The notes: generated by a model not told the origin, from the letters alone. DNA of 64,000 nt from Aphis gossypii (GCF_020184175.1 NC_065532.1:19096001-19160000); one strand, 5' to 3'. Shown: positions 34,701 to 46,698, counted from the first letter of the stretch. Made by a program: numbers and translations.

Positions 34701-35025
34701 TCGATAATACTATACTATCTTATACAAAATGGATGATTCAACAAGCGTATTTATCTCATTTTTTACTGAATTTATTAAAATTTTGATTTTCAAATATTAA
34801 TTTATAAAATAGTATGTGGTTTTATCAATAAAAACTTTTTTCAAATGAAAACCACAATTTTTTTTCTGTAAATTTGTAATTAGATTATTTAATTTAAATG
34901 TTAATGTATATACATAAATCGATATTCGAATGAGGAATTCCTAAATTTTTAAATTTTATATTTTAAAGAGAAATACCTCTTATGATAATAGGTTTAAATA
35001 TACATAGGTATAGTCTATAATAGGC
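34701..35025. other. AT-rich non-coding stretch
   Basis: Nothing recognised. Confidence 0.5.
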
Positions 35026-35026
35026 A

Positions 35027-35180
35027 CGAAAGTTCATGATGTATTTGTATGTTTTTTCTGAATGCATCAAAAATTTGCTGGATGAGCTACAAATTTAAAT
35101 TACAATCTAATAATGAGTTCAAAAATAAAATTTTAGTTTGCATAATTTCGCATATTCTGAGGTTTTTTACATAAATATTG
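35027..35180 (+). mobile_element. Diverged copy of the 46125 element (family B)
   Basis: TTTGTATGTTTTTTCTGAA, then GGATGAGCTACAAATTTAAATT, AAAATTTTAGTTTGCATA and TTTCGCATATTC follow in the same order as TTTGCATGTTTTTTTCTAAA, AGATAAGCTATACAAGTTTG and TTTTATTTTGCATA in the 46125 copy. It is a clear but decayed fragment, with no coding sequence. Confidence 0.5.
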
Positions 35181-35690
35181 ATATTTTAAAATCAAATTGC
35201 ATTTTACTGTATTTTATTGCATTTTACTTGTATTATTACTATTATTATTTTTATTAATATTTCATAAAAAAGTTGGACTTTTAGTATATTTCAAAATATA
35301 TCTCTATAAAGACGTGGGCAACATAAAATTAAATCCTGTTTAAAATTATAAGTCGTATTTTAATAATTTAATAGGTATTATTTAATTTATATCCTGATAG
35401 GCGATATACTTCTGGCCTAATTTAATTAAAACCTTAATCATTATATTCTCGATTACTCCGATATAGATCCGTTTTTGTTGATTGTGGAAGCACTCAGTAA
35501 ATTGAATCTATTGAATGTAGATAATTCAGGTATTTCCAAGTATTCATAATATGATTTAATAACATTAAAAATTAATGATATTTAAAATATGTTGGCTGAT
35601 AATCGCTGCTTATTTGTATTTGAAAACCTGTCAAAATCTCTTGTTTTAAATTATAATTCTTGAAGTAAACACAACATAATATATTATCAT
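35181..35690. other. AT-rich non-coding stretch
   Basis: Nothing recognised until the family A fragment begins. Confidence 0.5.
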
Positions 35691-35699
35691 ATTATTAAT

Positions 35700-36299
35700 A
35701 TTAATAAGAAGCTTCTGTTTTTTTCTCTCAATTTTTCTGAAAATTTCGTAACAAAATCAAAATTTGTTCGAGTATTTTTTAAGTTATTTCAATTTGCGTA
35801 CTAAATATAATAGCTCCATTATAGTGGTTTAGGGGTATATGGGGTGTATAGTCTTGGAGATTTGATAATTTTAATTACTTTTTATAAATATACTAGTATT
35901 GATAATTTGTAAAATTAGTCAATTCATAATAAATACTAAATTTAAGATTTAAATATTTCTATCACATGTTTTTGTAAAACCGTTTTTATGGATTTTCTAT
36001 AAACATTTTAATTATTATGAAACTATTTGTTTGGGTTTTTAATTAAGTATGTACCTAAAATATAAACATTATCAAAGAAATTATCAACTAAATAATTCAC
36101 ATTTAAAGATGGGGGTTGAGAAGTATAAGAACTTTGTATCGCCATTATAAGACACTCTTTATGACTAAGCAGTACAAAAATATCTTAAGAATTTTAAAAT
36201 AGGGTTTGAACGTATATTTTAAATTCCAAAAGTCCGAAATTGAATAAAATGTTAATTAAAGAAAAAAATTTGGTTGAGCATACTTGATGAATCGCCTTG
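35700..36299 (-). mobile_element. Family A MITE, about 600 bp, one good end
   Basis: The right terminus read on the minus strand is CAAGGCGATTCATCAAGTAT, immediately next to TA (36300-36301), then GCTCAACC and ATTTCGGACTTTTGGAATTT. The left part (35730-35790, TTTTTCTGAAAATTTCG and AATCAAAATTTG) matches the inner TIR of the 54821 copy on its left side. Total span is close to the 626-bp copy, so this is probably a full-length but decayed element whose left terminus is unrecognisable. Confidence 0.55.
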
Positions 36300-36309
36300 T
36301 ATAGTACAT

Positions 36310-36960
36310 ATAATTACATAAAATCTTGACAGTCGTCTTAAATATCAAATCTCCGTTGTTGTGACTACCGAGTATTGTATGAAGTATGGAATCATAGAGG
36401 ATTATTGTTGAAACTCTGTCGAAGATAGTATGTGCAATACGAATTATAAGAGCCTGTCGGATTACCGTTAAAGTGCGTTTATTGCTTATTTAGATACAAA
36501 ACAAACGTTTTCGGGCACCACCTTCAACTACATCGCTTATATTCTCACAATACCTACATAATTCTACCTCCACTATGCCACGGTTGAATGAAATGTAATA
36601 TACCTACCTATATTACCAAATCTATCGACTCGTCGTCAGACACTTACAGAATAGTACCTATGTATAATTTACAAATCAACGTGTTATCTAAAATTGAATT
36701 ACGTGTATGGATTATTTTATTTAGCGATGATAAAAAAAAAAAATAATAATTTACATCAAATTGTTTTCAAAATTATTTTTCACGTACCCATTTTGTATAT
36801 TATGGATCAGTCATGTACCAGTTATAACCAAAAAGTGCCTTTACACGTTTATATCATGTCGTGTTCAAATCTCAGCGGTTTAATTGGCTAAATTCTATTA
36901 GCCGTAGTTATCTTTTTAATACACTAAGTTAACAAGTATTACCGTTAAATAAAAAAATAT
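36310..36960. other. AT-rich non-coding stretch
   Basis: Nothing named. The plus-strand frame at 36694-36891 is AT-rich noise with an A11 run. Confidence 0.5.
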
Positions 36961-36967
36961 GCATCTT

Positions 36968-36999
36968 TTTGACGTCTGATTCTGTAATCAGACATCAAA
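36968..36999. repeat. 14-bp stem hairpin, CTGT loop
   Basis: TTTGACGTCTGATT and AATCAGACATCAAA pair at 13 of 14 positions, with a 4-base loop CTGT. It is one of the strongest hairpins in the window, 80 bp upstream of the intact hAT MITE at 37079. It is too short for a microRNA precursor. Confidence 0.8.
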
Positions 37000-37070
37000 T
37001 GGCAAATATAGTTCAAATTATTGCTACTTGTAAAAGTATTGAAATATTAAATATAAGACTTGCTGCTCGA

Positions 37071-37254
37071 CCTTTAATCAGTGGCGTAGCCAGCGGGTAG
37101 GCCTGGTAAGCCCGGGCCTACCCACTTTTCTTCAAAAATAAATGTTTTATATCATGTTTTTTTATTTAGTAAAAATATTCATCGATAATCCTTATTACAT
37201 CAAAATATCGGGCCCACCCTAGAAAAAATGTCTAGCTACGCCACTGCCTTTAAT
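37071..37254. repeat. 8-bp target-site duplication CCTTTAAT around hAT MITE
   Basis: CCTTTAAT at 37071-37078 is repeated exactly at 37247-37254, directly abutting the two element termini. An 8-bp duplication is the hallmark of hAT transposition. Confidence 0.92.
37079..37246. mobile_element. hAT MITE, intact, 168 bp
   Basis: The termini are CAGTGGCGTAGCCAG and, inverted, CAGTGGCGTAGCTAG (14 of 15 identical). Subterminal GGGCCTACCC and GGGCCCACCC lie inside. Exact 8-bp CCTTTAAT duplications flank it, identifying the superfamily as hAT. The interior is short and non-coding, so it must have been mobilised by a transposase encoded elsewhere. The undamaged target duplication and TIRs mark it as one of the younger insertions here. 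Confidence 0.92.
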
Positions 37255-39830
37255 CAGGTTCTAAATAAAATGCCTACAAATATAAGTAATGTAGTAAAGT
37301 AAACAATACAAAAAAATATAGACAACACGATTCGAGTATGTAGTGTAAAGGCACCTTGAAAATAGAATTATATAAAAATGTCAATACATTTATAAATATA
37401 TTAATCATAATAATTTAAAATTAACAGTATTTTAAGATATTACTCGTAGTATAAAATACAATTACTTGTAGATTTCAACATTAAGTTAAATGTTTATATT
37501 AATTTTCTTTTCTTCCGATACATGGCTTTCCGCGACAGTTCAAGTATGTTTTATCCTTTTTTTTTTATTTTTTCCAAAAGAAGTTTCATATCAAAAATGT
37601 TAGCATATACATACATTGAGTATTAAGTATAAAGAGTATAAAGATTATTTTAGATTAACATGAAGTCAAACACTTATTAAAAAATAATTCTACCTTCTAT
37701 AATAGGTACCAATTATCAATAATGAGAAATTTAAAATTATTGTATTTGAAACTTCATTTTTAAATTACTTTGTCTTAGAAACTAATTTTTTAAATTTAAC
37801 ATGTACTTACGTATATATGTTACTGAACAGGAATATTGTATTTCATATTACGTTGTGATATATAATATTTTATATATTTCCATTATTGTGACTAAGTTCG
37901 TAATCGTGTACCTATGTATAGTTATTGTGCATCCGATAAAATCGATTTACATCTCACATAAATGGTATCTATAACGTTTTATGTGTGACTTATGTACTTG
38001 CTTAATTATAGATCTTAGATTTTATAATATATAATAGAATTACCAACTGAATAATTTTATTCCAGATAATAATCTTAACTTATATTATAGACGTAATAAG
38101 TAACTATATTACGTATATCTATTTGTTTTTCTTGTGAGATGGAGAGGATATACTAAAATACAAAACTCTTTATATTTTAAGGTGTACTTCCGTGTTTTCT
38201 CGACTACATTCGGTGCACAACCGTGTTATCTCGACTACCGCAATTAATTAAATAATAAAAAAGTACATATTTGAATTATATTGTTGACGTTTAATTAAAA
38301 TTTAGTTAACAGTAATAATTCCAAATTTAAATCTATTCTGAAACACTATTAAATGTAATCAAGTAAACATTAAGATAACATCTACAAATTTGTATGGAAA
38401 AAAATCTTACAAACATATTTAAATAACACGATAAAAAGTATAATATTTATCAGTATAGTTATACCTATTGGTTGTTTTACAGTTTATAACACGTGTTCAT
38501 GATTACACAAACATCATAGTAAAATAATAATATTGTATTATCAATGCTTAAACAAAAATATGGAGCTTTATAGTTTATTATATATGTCGAAGTAACACTA
38601 TATTTTGATTGTTTTTCTTATAAGATAATATACGTATTGCTATTGCTATAGCTTATAATATATAATATTTTGGATTATATAAGTACACGCCTGACGGCAG
38701 TTGTACATAAACAAAAAAAAACGATTATTGACGATCGTCGATCAATCATTTGCCTAATAGTTATAGTGAAAACTTGTAGGACGATAAAAGTAACATTGAG
38801 TATAATAGAATTTTATCGGTTTAGCAGGAAAAAAATACTTTAGGGTGAAAAATGTAGTCCTAAATAAAATAGTATAAAGTGCCGACTTTGGGTATGGTCA
38901 GGCGGAGTAAGTGTGACGTGAACCATATAAATGCATTACCTACTATACACTTTATAGTTACCTTTTTCCAAATATTTTGTTTTTAACTATTTTTAAGATT
39001 GAATACCAAATCATTATTTATTATAACACTCATAAAAATCAAAATCAAATTATCTTGCTAAAACACGCACTGGTACTATTTACCAGATTCTATAATCATT
39101 AACGAAAAATCTAGCACATTGACAATATAACATGACATTATCCTGCAAGGGGAAAGTACAATTTAAAATAATTTCAATTAATTAAATAAACAAATTTAAA
39201 TTTCACAGTATTTTTCATTTAAATAACAAATTATACAATGATGTTGGAATTCATATTAAGCAGCCATAATATTTTTTTTTATTATTATTTCTCTTCACTG
39301 TTCAGTCATTTTAGTTAAATAGTTTTTGAAAATGTATTAATATTAAAATATGATGTTATATTTAATTTTACTTTTCCCTACCATAACTCATTGTTATAAA
39401 AGAAATGAATTAATCAAAAAAACTAATTAAACACCTTATGACATAAACTATATTTTAATATTAAAGTAGATTGTAGGATTAATTTAATGAATCGTGTACT
39501 GTCTTGAACTTCCTATAAATTATGTTGTAATATAGGTAGGTACTATCTTGTTGTATCGATATTCTTAGCACACAATAACTACAATAAAAGCTGTTCGATA
39601 TTACTCTTACCCCGTCTTACCACTAAGTACTCATTCTTCATCTGATCTTAAATAAAAACGCTTATGGAAATAAATTCAGCATATATGACGTATTGTTGAT
39701 GTTTTTGCATTTATATAAGAGAAAACCTATGAAGAATACTAAATATAAAACAACTCTCATCAATCACTTTTTTAACACGTATGTCGACGCATGTTGTGAT
39801 ATTAAAACTTTTTAGGAGGCATAATAATAA
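37255..39830. other. AT-rich non-coding stretch
   Basis: GACGATCGTC (38730-38739) is a perfect palindrome flanked by TT and GATCAA. Otherwise no features were seen. Confidence 0.5.
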
Positions 39831-41880
39831 TGGGTCGTGTACTCGTGTATACACAAAATACGTACGATTCATATAACATTGTTTTAAAACAAAGTATTAT
39901 GATCGCTCGAAAAAAAAATAAATATGCATTTTGTAGAATTGTATTTTTTTATACATAATAGCTACGTCGTTATCGACTGTTTTTTCAAAAACTTTCGTGT
40001 AGAAAAGTCGCAGATGTGCAGTGGTCACTGGTCATGGACTCTTCTTGCTATTTATTTATTTTAGCTTTCGTAAATATAAATATTTTAAGTACAAGAAATT
40101 AATGAACTCCAATATTTACGCGTTTCGTAATTATAAAAATAAACTATTATGTTTAAATTGGGTTGGTCTAACATTATACTTTTTAGTATTTAATAATAAG
40201 ACAGTAACTAAAATATTGATGTGTCATTGCGTTACCTTTCAATAATAATAGGTAATAACTATTATTCTGTATTATATATGGTAATAAAAACACTTATCAT
40301 TTACCATTTATCAATAATTAACTGCGCATTTTTGTGCTTTATCTCTTGTTTTAACTCGATATTCAACATAAAATCTTAACTTAATTAGTTCACGTAATGT
40401 AATTTACTTCTAATTTTGAGTATTGAAAATGAGAATGAAAATAACAGTTTTCTGTTCCTTATAAGATAATTCTGCGCCTGTTTATATTTTAAATCATGAA
40501 TTTGAATCTTATTGAAATACGACATTAGATAACATAATAATTAATAAATAGTAATCGATTTCCATAGAATTCCCCCAAGTTACATTTCCGGGAAATACCC
40601 AATCCTAAGTATAATAAACTGTATCATGAAATTTCAACGCATGTATTATACGCTGTGTAGTGTGTGCACTGTACACTTTCATTGTGTAAATGTTTACTCC
40701 TCCGAGGTATGTATACTTCCTTTGTATATATAATTCAACGCGAAATCTGCTTTCTAATAAAAGTAACAAACAGACGATTTTCGGTCGGAATGAAAAGCTA
40801 AGCGGTTTATTCACATACGATGATTTGAGAATAATATGGCATTATATAAAATATAACACACGTACACTACACACAGATATAATATTATATATAAATTATG
40901 CCAGTGTGTATAATATATCCATTTATTTTTACATTATTTCCCTGCTTATTGAATACTCACGCAAGACTAGTATATTATAATTACAACAAAAATCTCGTCT
41001 AACAAATTAGAAAACATTCATAAATGAACATTTTAAAAACAATATATAATTTATAAAAAACATGTGCAGTGATTGTTCGCTGTAGAAATTATAATTATAA
41101 TTTATTTATTATAATATATTATAATATATAGTTGTTTTGATTATACTTCAGAGCTATATTATACTCGTCAATCTTTAGAATTGAATAACGTGAATAAAAT
41201 AATGAGGAAATCGCTAAATTAATACGGTAGTTTTCACCTATACTAAATGCACATAATATTATTCATTCGGCTTGTGTGTATTATTGCTGAGCGCAGAAAT
41301 GTCTGAAAGAGGGATCGTACACATTCAGTTAAAGCCTGCTGAAAATTTTATTATAAACGGCAGAGAGTTTATAGTCTGTAGTTGACGATTTCGATTAAAA
41401 TTGTTTTTATAACTTTTATTATTATACTATTTCACATTGTGATATATTAAATATACATAATATAATGGACTCTGTTCTTAAGTATTGTCCTAGATATAAT
41501 TTTTCAGCCTTGTAAAGCATTTAAATACAATTTATTTTGAATACATTTGAAATGAAATAGGTAGGTATTTAATTTTATACTATGAAAACGTTTTTTCTTT
41601 AATTTTTGTATTCACATGAAAATTACTTGATGACATAGATAAAAGTTTTTATCCCTGAAAATATTCCACCCCTTTAATTTTTCTTATATTTATATGTAAT
41701 ATATATTAAGCCTAAATTCAAAAAACTTAAATAATTAATACCTACGTCATTTTCAAAATATTAATTTATTAATTTTTAATCATTAATAGTGTTTATATTG
41801 TGCAGTAATACTGAATGAGTGTACTTTATTAACATTTCCATAAGAATTATGAAACATATATTTTGTAGCACAAAATGTGA
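39831..41880. other. AT-rich non-coding stretch
   Basis: TTTCCGGGAAA (40586-40596) is a palindrome matching the STAT site TTCNNNGAA. Overlapping open frames around 40605-40980 on both strands are mutually exclusive and unsupported. No element ends. Confidence 0.45.
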
Positions 41881-42090
41881 ACACAAATTAGAACTGTTAC
41901 GATATTTCATTTCCATGACCAAACGATTGAGTGGCGATTAGGACATTTGGAATCATCGGAAATCTGTCGGCTATACACGAACTATATGCGTATGACTAAC
42001 CCTAGAGGAGCCACTTCAGTAGACCGTGACTACGTCGAGTATCACAGATGTCCACCAATATTGTTATATACGTACTTACACTGACCCGGA
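41881..42090. other. GC-richer island with short ATG frame
   Basis: Well above the local GC level, with CpG words. A plus-strand ATG frame at 41992-42084 (30 codons, includes RGATSVDRDYVEYHRCPP) lies inside it. There is no promoter or splice context, and the start context is weak. Possibly regulatory; coding potential is doubtful. Confidence 0.18.
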
Positions 42091-42549
42091 AAATCGTGGT
42101 CGTAAACATTAATTATTACTATGTACACGCTTAACTGTATATATAAGTATAATTGATCCAAGAGTAGATGGTTGGAAAAACTACAACACATACTTGGTTG
42201 CAGTTGCACTATCTATAATAAATAATAATAATTTTTAACAATGCAAATTCGATGTTATTGTTATATCAACGTTTTAAATTGCCCAAGCTCGTATACACGC
42301 GCTTGCATGATTTGAATTTTTTTTATGTTTTGTAGCATACGCATGAAATAAGATGTCAGTATGATGTTATTCGGAATAATAATGGAAATAAATATCGAAT
42401 AGTAAAATCGCCTAAAACCGTAGCTGAAAACTAACGAGAATATTGTCCATTAAGTGTATTGCAATATGTAGAAATTAATTTTACACACGAATCAGTCCAG
42501 AAATACGTGGGCAGTAAAATTTAGCGTGGTTTTGTGATGTATGTGAGCT

Positions 42550-42738
42550 GTGAAATATAATATCGTTCATGATGCTGATTTGAAAACGATTTGTGAAATT
42601 ATGAAAGATATCGAACAAAAAAAAATAGAAGAACTGTCAAATGACAATTTTTCTAACAAAGATTTCAAGTCTACTCCGTTTATTCCAAATATCCAAATAT
42701 ATTACATTTACGATTTTCACAAATTTATATTGTATTAA
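42550..42738 (+). other. Charged open stretch, possible exon relic
   Basis: Opens after a TGA with no ATG (first codon GTG). It reads a Lys/Glu/Asp-rich segment (DLKTICEIMKDIEQKKIEEL, then SNDNFSNKDFKSTPFIPN) before turning into AT-rich noise and stopping at 42736-42738. The first 45 codons look coding. About 60 bases further, CTGTGAGTAC could be a donor but lies past the stop. It may be a decayed exon or chance; I recognise no family. Confidence 0.2.
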
Positions 42739-42849
42739 GAAAAATGGCTTGTTTTGAAGACACTAAGACTGTTCCATGATTTTGGAAGTAAAATAACTGT
42801 GAGTACAACGATAAACTAAATGTATTTTTAATAATAACTTATATAACAA

Positions 42850-43660
42850 ACGCAATGAATAATAATTAGTATATCCAATACTTTTATAATATTTTGTTGC
42901 AGTTTTTATATTAATTACTTTAAATGTTTGTTTTACATTTGATTTGGTCTACTGCATTAGTGTTTATATCATATTTAATTGAGATTAAGTTTTCTATACA
43001 TATTTTAAGTTAGGCGTTAAATAACCGCATGAAGTCCGTAACTTTCTGTTGTCATAAAAAAAGTTGATTTTATAAACCCTAACGTCCCTAACATACAAAA
43101 TATTTTTCAATTGCAATGTATTGATATGGTATTTAAATTTTCTTATGCCATAAAAAATAAAATCCATGAAAATTTAAAAACATATTTTTTGACTTTCACT
43201 AAGCTGTTAAATATTTCCCCACAAAATAATTTTCACAATATCAGTTATTCTTTTTATAAATTGTTCGTAACGTAGCACACGTTTCGTCAATCTGCCTTGG
43301 TTTAGTGCGGATTACTTCTGTGGAACTAGTCGTTAACGTTAGGGTTGATTTCAGTTTCCCTTTTGAACAAATTTTCTCACAGATAGATTTAAGTAACGAA
43401 AAAATAGGAAAACATAATTTTTAGAAATTCCTCTTATAAATTAATATCTAATAAATAATAATATCACACTATAGTCACCTAATCAAATTTAAATTGGTAC
43501 TTGTAGTTAATTAGTTTTGTAAATATCTAAAATTAATTTTCAATTTTTATCCGTTTTGATCAGAGACATAGATGTATTTGAAATTACAGACAACAATATC
43601 AAATATCAATAGCTATAAATTCAATTTATTACAATTCATGGGTATAATTACACTTTACAT
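42850..43660. other. AT-rich non-coding stretch
   Basis: Nothing recognised. Confidence 0.5.
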
Positions 43661-43668
43661 ATTATAAT

Positions 43669-43788
43669 CATGGGCGCCCATTGGAGAGGGCATAATATTA
43701 TTATTATCTTTATTACCTTACATTTGAGAACTTTTTTATTTTGACCCCCCCCCCCCCCCTCATGAAATTTGTCCTATGGGCGCCCGTG
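43669..43788. mobile_element. hAT-type MITE, intact, 120 bp, with C15 tract
   Basis: The termini are CATGGGCGCCCATTGG and, inverted, CACGGGCGCCCATAGG (14 of 16 identical), with 8-bp ATTATAAT duplications outside. The interior includes a run of 15 C (43745-43759), very odd for this composition. The TIR contains the self-palindromic GGGCGCCC. No coding capacity. Superfamily hAT by duplication length and terminal CA. Confidence 0.88.
43745..43759 (+). repeat. C15 homopolymer
   Basis: Fifteen consecutive C inside the 43669 MITE. It could form G-quadruplex or i-motif structures and is prone to slippage. Confidence 0.9.
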
Positions 43789-43799
43789 ATTATAATAAT

Positions 43800-44250
43800 G
43801 GTAATGTAGATGAATATAATTAATTATCAACTATATTTAATGTAATATTATACGGAATTGATTAATTATTATAACGGACATAAAATAATCATGTTTATAC
43901 TCCGTTAGTTTTAGTTACCTATTTATTTAGTCTATATTATAGTATTTCTCTAAAGTAAAAGTTCAAAATTTGAGACTCGGGTTCAAATTGTACTCTAAGC
44001 AATAATTACCAGACTTATTATACTACACTGTCTAAACTGCGTTCGATTTAGTCATGTTTATTATACGGTCGAAATATGTCGAACTGACTTATTTTCATTA
44101 TCCGCCTATTGCTATATAAATATATATATATATATATATATGTGTGTACTCAAGCAAGCATAATTACTAGAGCTTAAATGTCGTAAAATATACGAGAAAT
44201 ATAATATGGGGATGGCGTTTTTAATTTTTAATATAAAAACTGTACGTTGG
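43800..44250. other. AT-rich stretch with AT/GT microsatellite
   Basis: Holds the microsatellite at 44121-44148 and nothing else recognised. Confidence 0.5.
44121..44148 (+). repeat. (TA)10(TG)4 compound microsatellite
   Basis: Ten TA units pass directly into TGTGTGT. Confidence 0.9.
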
Positions 44251-44254
44251 TAAA

Positions 44255-44390
44255 CAGGATGATTCACCAATCACTCTCAGTTCCATGTATTTATTTATTA
44301 ATGATTTTATTCAAATTTTTGTGTTTTATATATTTTACATAAACTTTTATAAAATGTTTGAATAATTTATTTTAAATTTATATCGTATAT
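44255..44390 (+). mobile_element. Family A MITE, left end
   Basis: CAGGATGATTCACCAATCAC at 44255 matches the family A terminus, followed by TTTTATTCAAATTTTTGTG, the subterminal block of other copies. It is truncated by, or adjacent to, the hAT-like element at 44395. Confidence 0.5.
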
Positions 44391-44394
44391 TCAG

Positions 44395-44636
44395 GGCCAG
44401 TGATAAAATAGGGTAGCGGGAGCCAGAGCCCTGCAACTGCAACAAAAAAATTGTTATAATGATAAGCAAATTTCACTATACTAAAATTAAATAATATAAT
44501 GACGATCCCCAAAAAACATTAAAAATAAAACTTTTGTTTTCTACGAGAAAATAGAACAATTTTAAATTTAACTAAGTCACTCATATCTATATTTACAATC
44601 GTCAATATGCAAAAAGCTCTGACGCCCACCTGTAGT
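44395..44636. mobile_element. Probable hAT-like MITE, about 240 bp, diverged
   Basis: The left end CAGGGCCAGTG, then GCGGGAGCCAGAGCCCTGCA, finds a weak inverted counterpart at 44615-44636 (inverted: CAGGTGGGCGTCAGAGC, TGCA). Similarity is limited to the CAGAGC/TGCA core and no target duplication is visible. Confidence 0.35.
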
Positions 44637-44909
44637 TCAAAACAACACTCGTAAATAAACATTTAAAGAATTCCTTGAAAATGAACTTTTCGATGTAGTA
44701 TAGTAACTCCTCTAAAATAAATGAATTAAGATAAGATTGTAACTATTGGTTTTTATAATATGTGTGCTTATTGTGTTATTCATATTCAGGTTATGAGCTT
44801 TATGGGATACTATAAAATTCAATAGTGTTTCGTCGGTAACGACTGACATGATTAATAATAATAAAACAATGTATTACATACCTAATATATAATATGTTGG
44901 ATCAAATTT

Positions 44910-45370
44910 TTACTTGTTAGTTGTTAACACAATGTGTACAAAATACATCGACACTGGTCGTCATACTGTGATAGGCCGGCATCACTCGGGCAATATTTTA
45001 AATCTCCCTTCGCTAAGTTGTCTAACCCGTCTAAATTCTATGATTCCGGTTCCAACACCAAATGGAATGGGGTGTAACATTATTAATGGAACAATATGGA
45101 ACACTCTAATTCAACCTACCTAATATAATAATTATATATATATTATTATCGTTAAATAATATTGTTACTTCAAAAAATAAAAAAATAAATATTGTAATAA
45201 ATCCAAGTGCTTGATATATTCTTATATATACATACACAGGTATCATAAAAATTAAATATGTAGCCAAATAAGTGTAAGTTAATTGGGCCCAAAATCGACA
45301 AGCCTCGAGACGCCCAAAAATTCTCACCGACCCCATGTAAACGCCATTCGAACAAAATTTTGTAACCAAT
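44910..45370. other. Two GC-richer blocks, origin unknown
   Basis: Blocks 44935-45120 and 45270-45365 are GC-richer. The first carries a plus-strand frame (69 codons) and the second a minus-strand frame. The second includes, inverted, GTCGGTGAGAATTTTTGGGC and GTCTCGAGGCTTGTCG, which look like transposon-derived sequence. I cannot assign either. They lie between two hAT relics and may be remnants of a larger element. Confidence 0.25.
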
Positions 45371-45519
45371 TTTAACACATTATAGTAAAATACATTAATT
45401 TAGTCTAAAAACAGATTTTTATTATTTATAGGTCTGCAGTTTCGGAGTAAATAACTCGGACCAAGTAAAATAATATGAAATTGATAGGTTAGGAGAAAGA
45501 AAAAAAAAGGTCCTTCAAA

Positions 45520-45719
45520 TTTACTAACATTTATTTTTTATCTTTATTTATTTATATTTACAATAATTATTTACTGTGATACTTGAGAATGAGGTTTTTC
45601 AATAGACAATTTAGTGAAATCCACTTCTATGTCTGTAGTTGAAAATTATATAAAGTAATTTGAAAATGTAGCGCGGGCCAGATAAAATAGGTACGCGGGC
45701 CGCCAGTTGCCCATCCCTG
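45520..45719 (-). mobile_element. hAT element end fragment (CAGGGATGGGCAACTGG type)
   Basis: On the minus strand from 45719 it reads CAGGGATGGGCAACTGGCGG followed by CCCGCG and a second GGCCCGCGC. This terminus is widespread among animal hAT (Charlie-like) elements. The partner end is not found upstream. Inner sequence is AT-rich without a transposase frame. Confidence 0.6.
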
Positions 45720-45720
45720 T

Positions 45721-46120
45721 TATATATGTAGTATTAAAATATCTTATTTTATTATCGATGTCGGGCAAAACCAAGAATTGACCGCCGGAAGAGCAAACAA
45801 TAATTAATTCCGTTATAATTTAGAGAGGTGGTGGAGAAGCGAAAAAGATGTAAATAATATAATGTATGCGTTATTTTATTATAATACGTAATACAGTAAT
45901 ACCTATTATATTATTGAGTGAACCTAAAATAGTTGTTATCGTATATGAATATTTACTACAATATTATAACATACCAATTATTATCGTACATTATCTTCGG
46001 TTCGTTTATAAGTCTGCACCAAATATCCACATACATATTTATATTTTCATATTACATGATTGTTGTTTGGCTCACGGTCTAGTTAAATTTAAACATCGAC
46101 GGTATTATTATGATATTAGA
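45721..46120. other. AT-rich non-coding stretch
   Basis: A plus-strand frame at 45866-46126 is AT-rich noise. Nothing else recognised. Confidence 0.5.
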
Positions 46121-46124
46121 ATTT

Positions 46125-46698
46125 AGGGTCTGGATTTATATACATTTGCATGTTTTTTTCTAAACAGTCGAAAAAATAGCTAGATAAGCTATACAAGTTT
46201 GAATTATAATAGATAATAGATAATAGATCAATAGATCTGAAAAAAAAAGTTTTATTTTGCATATTTTACAATTTTTTTTTTGCATATATATGGATTTTAA
46301 ATTTATAATATATAATATTTTGTTTATTTTAATTAAAATAACGTATTTATAGTTAAATATTCTATAGCCCATGTAATTTAACGAAGTCGTTTTCCTATCT
46401 TATCTGAAACCTATACCGGGACAAGTAGTAATCTGTTATTGAGTATTTTTCATGAATGAATTTATAAATTAGTCGTGTCTGTTTCTTCGTGTTGTAGTGA
46501 TCCAAGTGCGCGTAATATTCGATTTAATTTATTTGTATTTAAATGCGGAAAATTTTTCGAATTTTTTTTTTGCATGTTTTTTATTTTATAGTGTATATTC
46601 CTACAAAATAATAACGAAAATGCATATTTTATAGTGCATATTTCTGAAGTTTTTAGAGCATATAAATCCGGGTCAAAATGACCAACTGGCGGCCACTG
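46125..46698. mobile_element. Family B non-autonomous DNA transposon, about 574 bp
   Basis: The left part AGGGTCTGGATTTATATACA and, inverted, the right part GACCCGGATTTATATGC form TIR-like ends. Beyond the right one, CAGTGGCCGCCAGTTGGTCA (inverted, ending at 46698) is a hAT-style terminus. The interior contains GCATG/TGCATA words repeated in both orientations and a 43-bp-spaced direct repeat (TTTATAGTGTATATT, TTTATAGTGCATATT). A diverged relative lies at 35027. A 116-codon minus-strand frame runs across the right end and is not a recognisable transposase. Confidence 0.5.

Larger units (their letters stand above)
43661..43796. repeat. 8-bp target-site duplication ATTATAAT around hAT MITE
   Basis: ATTATAAT at 43661-43668 is repeated exactly at 43789-43796, abutting the TIRs. 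Because the octamer is AT-only the match is weaker evidence than CCTTTAAT, but its exact position next to both TIRs supports it. Confidence 0.85.

Noticed and set aside
40586..40596. TTTCCGGGAAA as a STAT site with function
   Set aside because: A single short motif with no supporting island. Mentioned only in the region entry.
45571..45648. Minus-strand 24-codon frame as transposase C-terminus inside the hAT end at 45719
   Set aside because: Closed by stops on both sides, very short, and no match I can justify.
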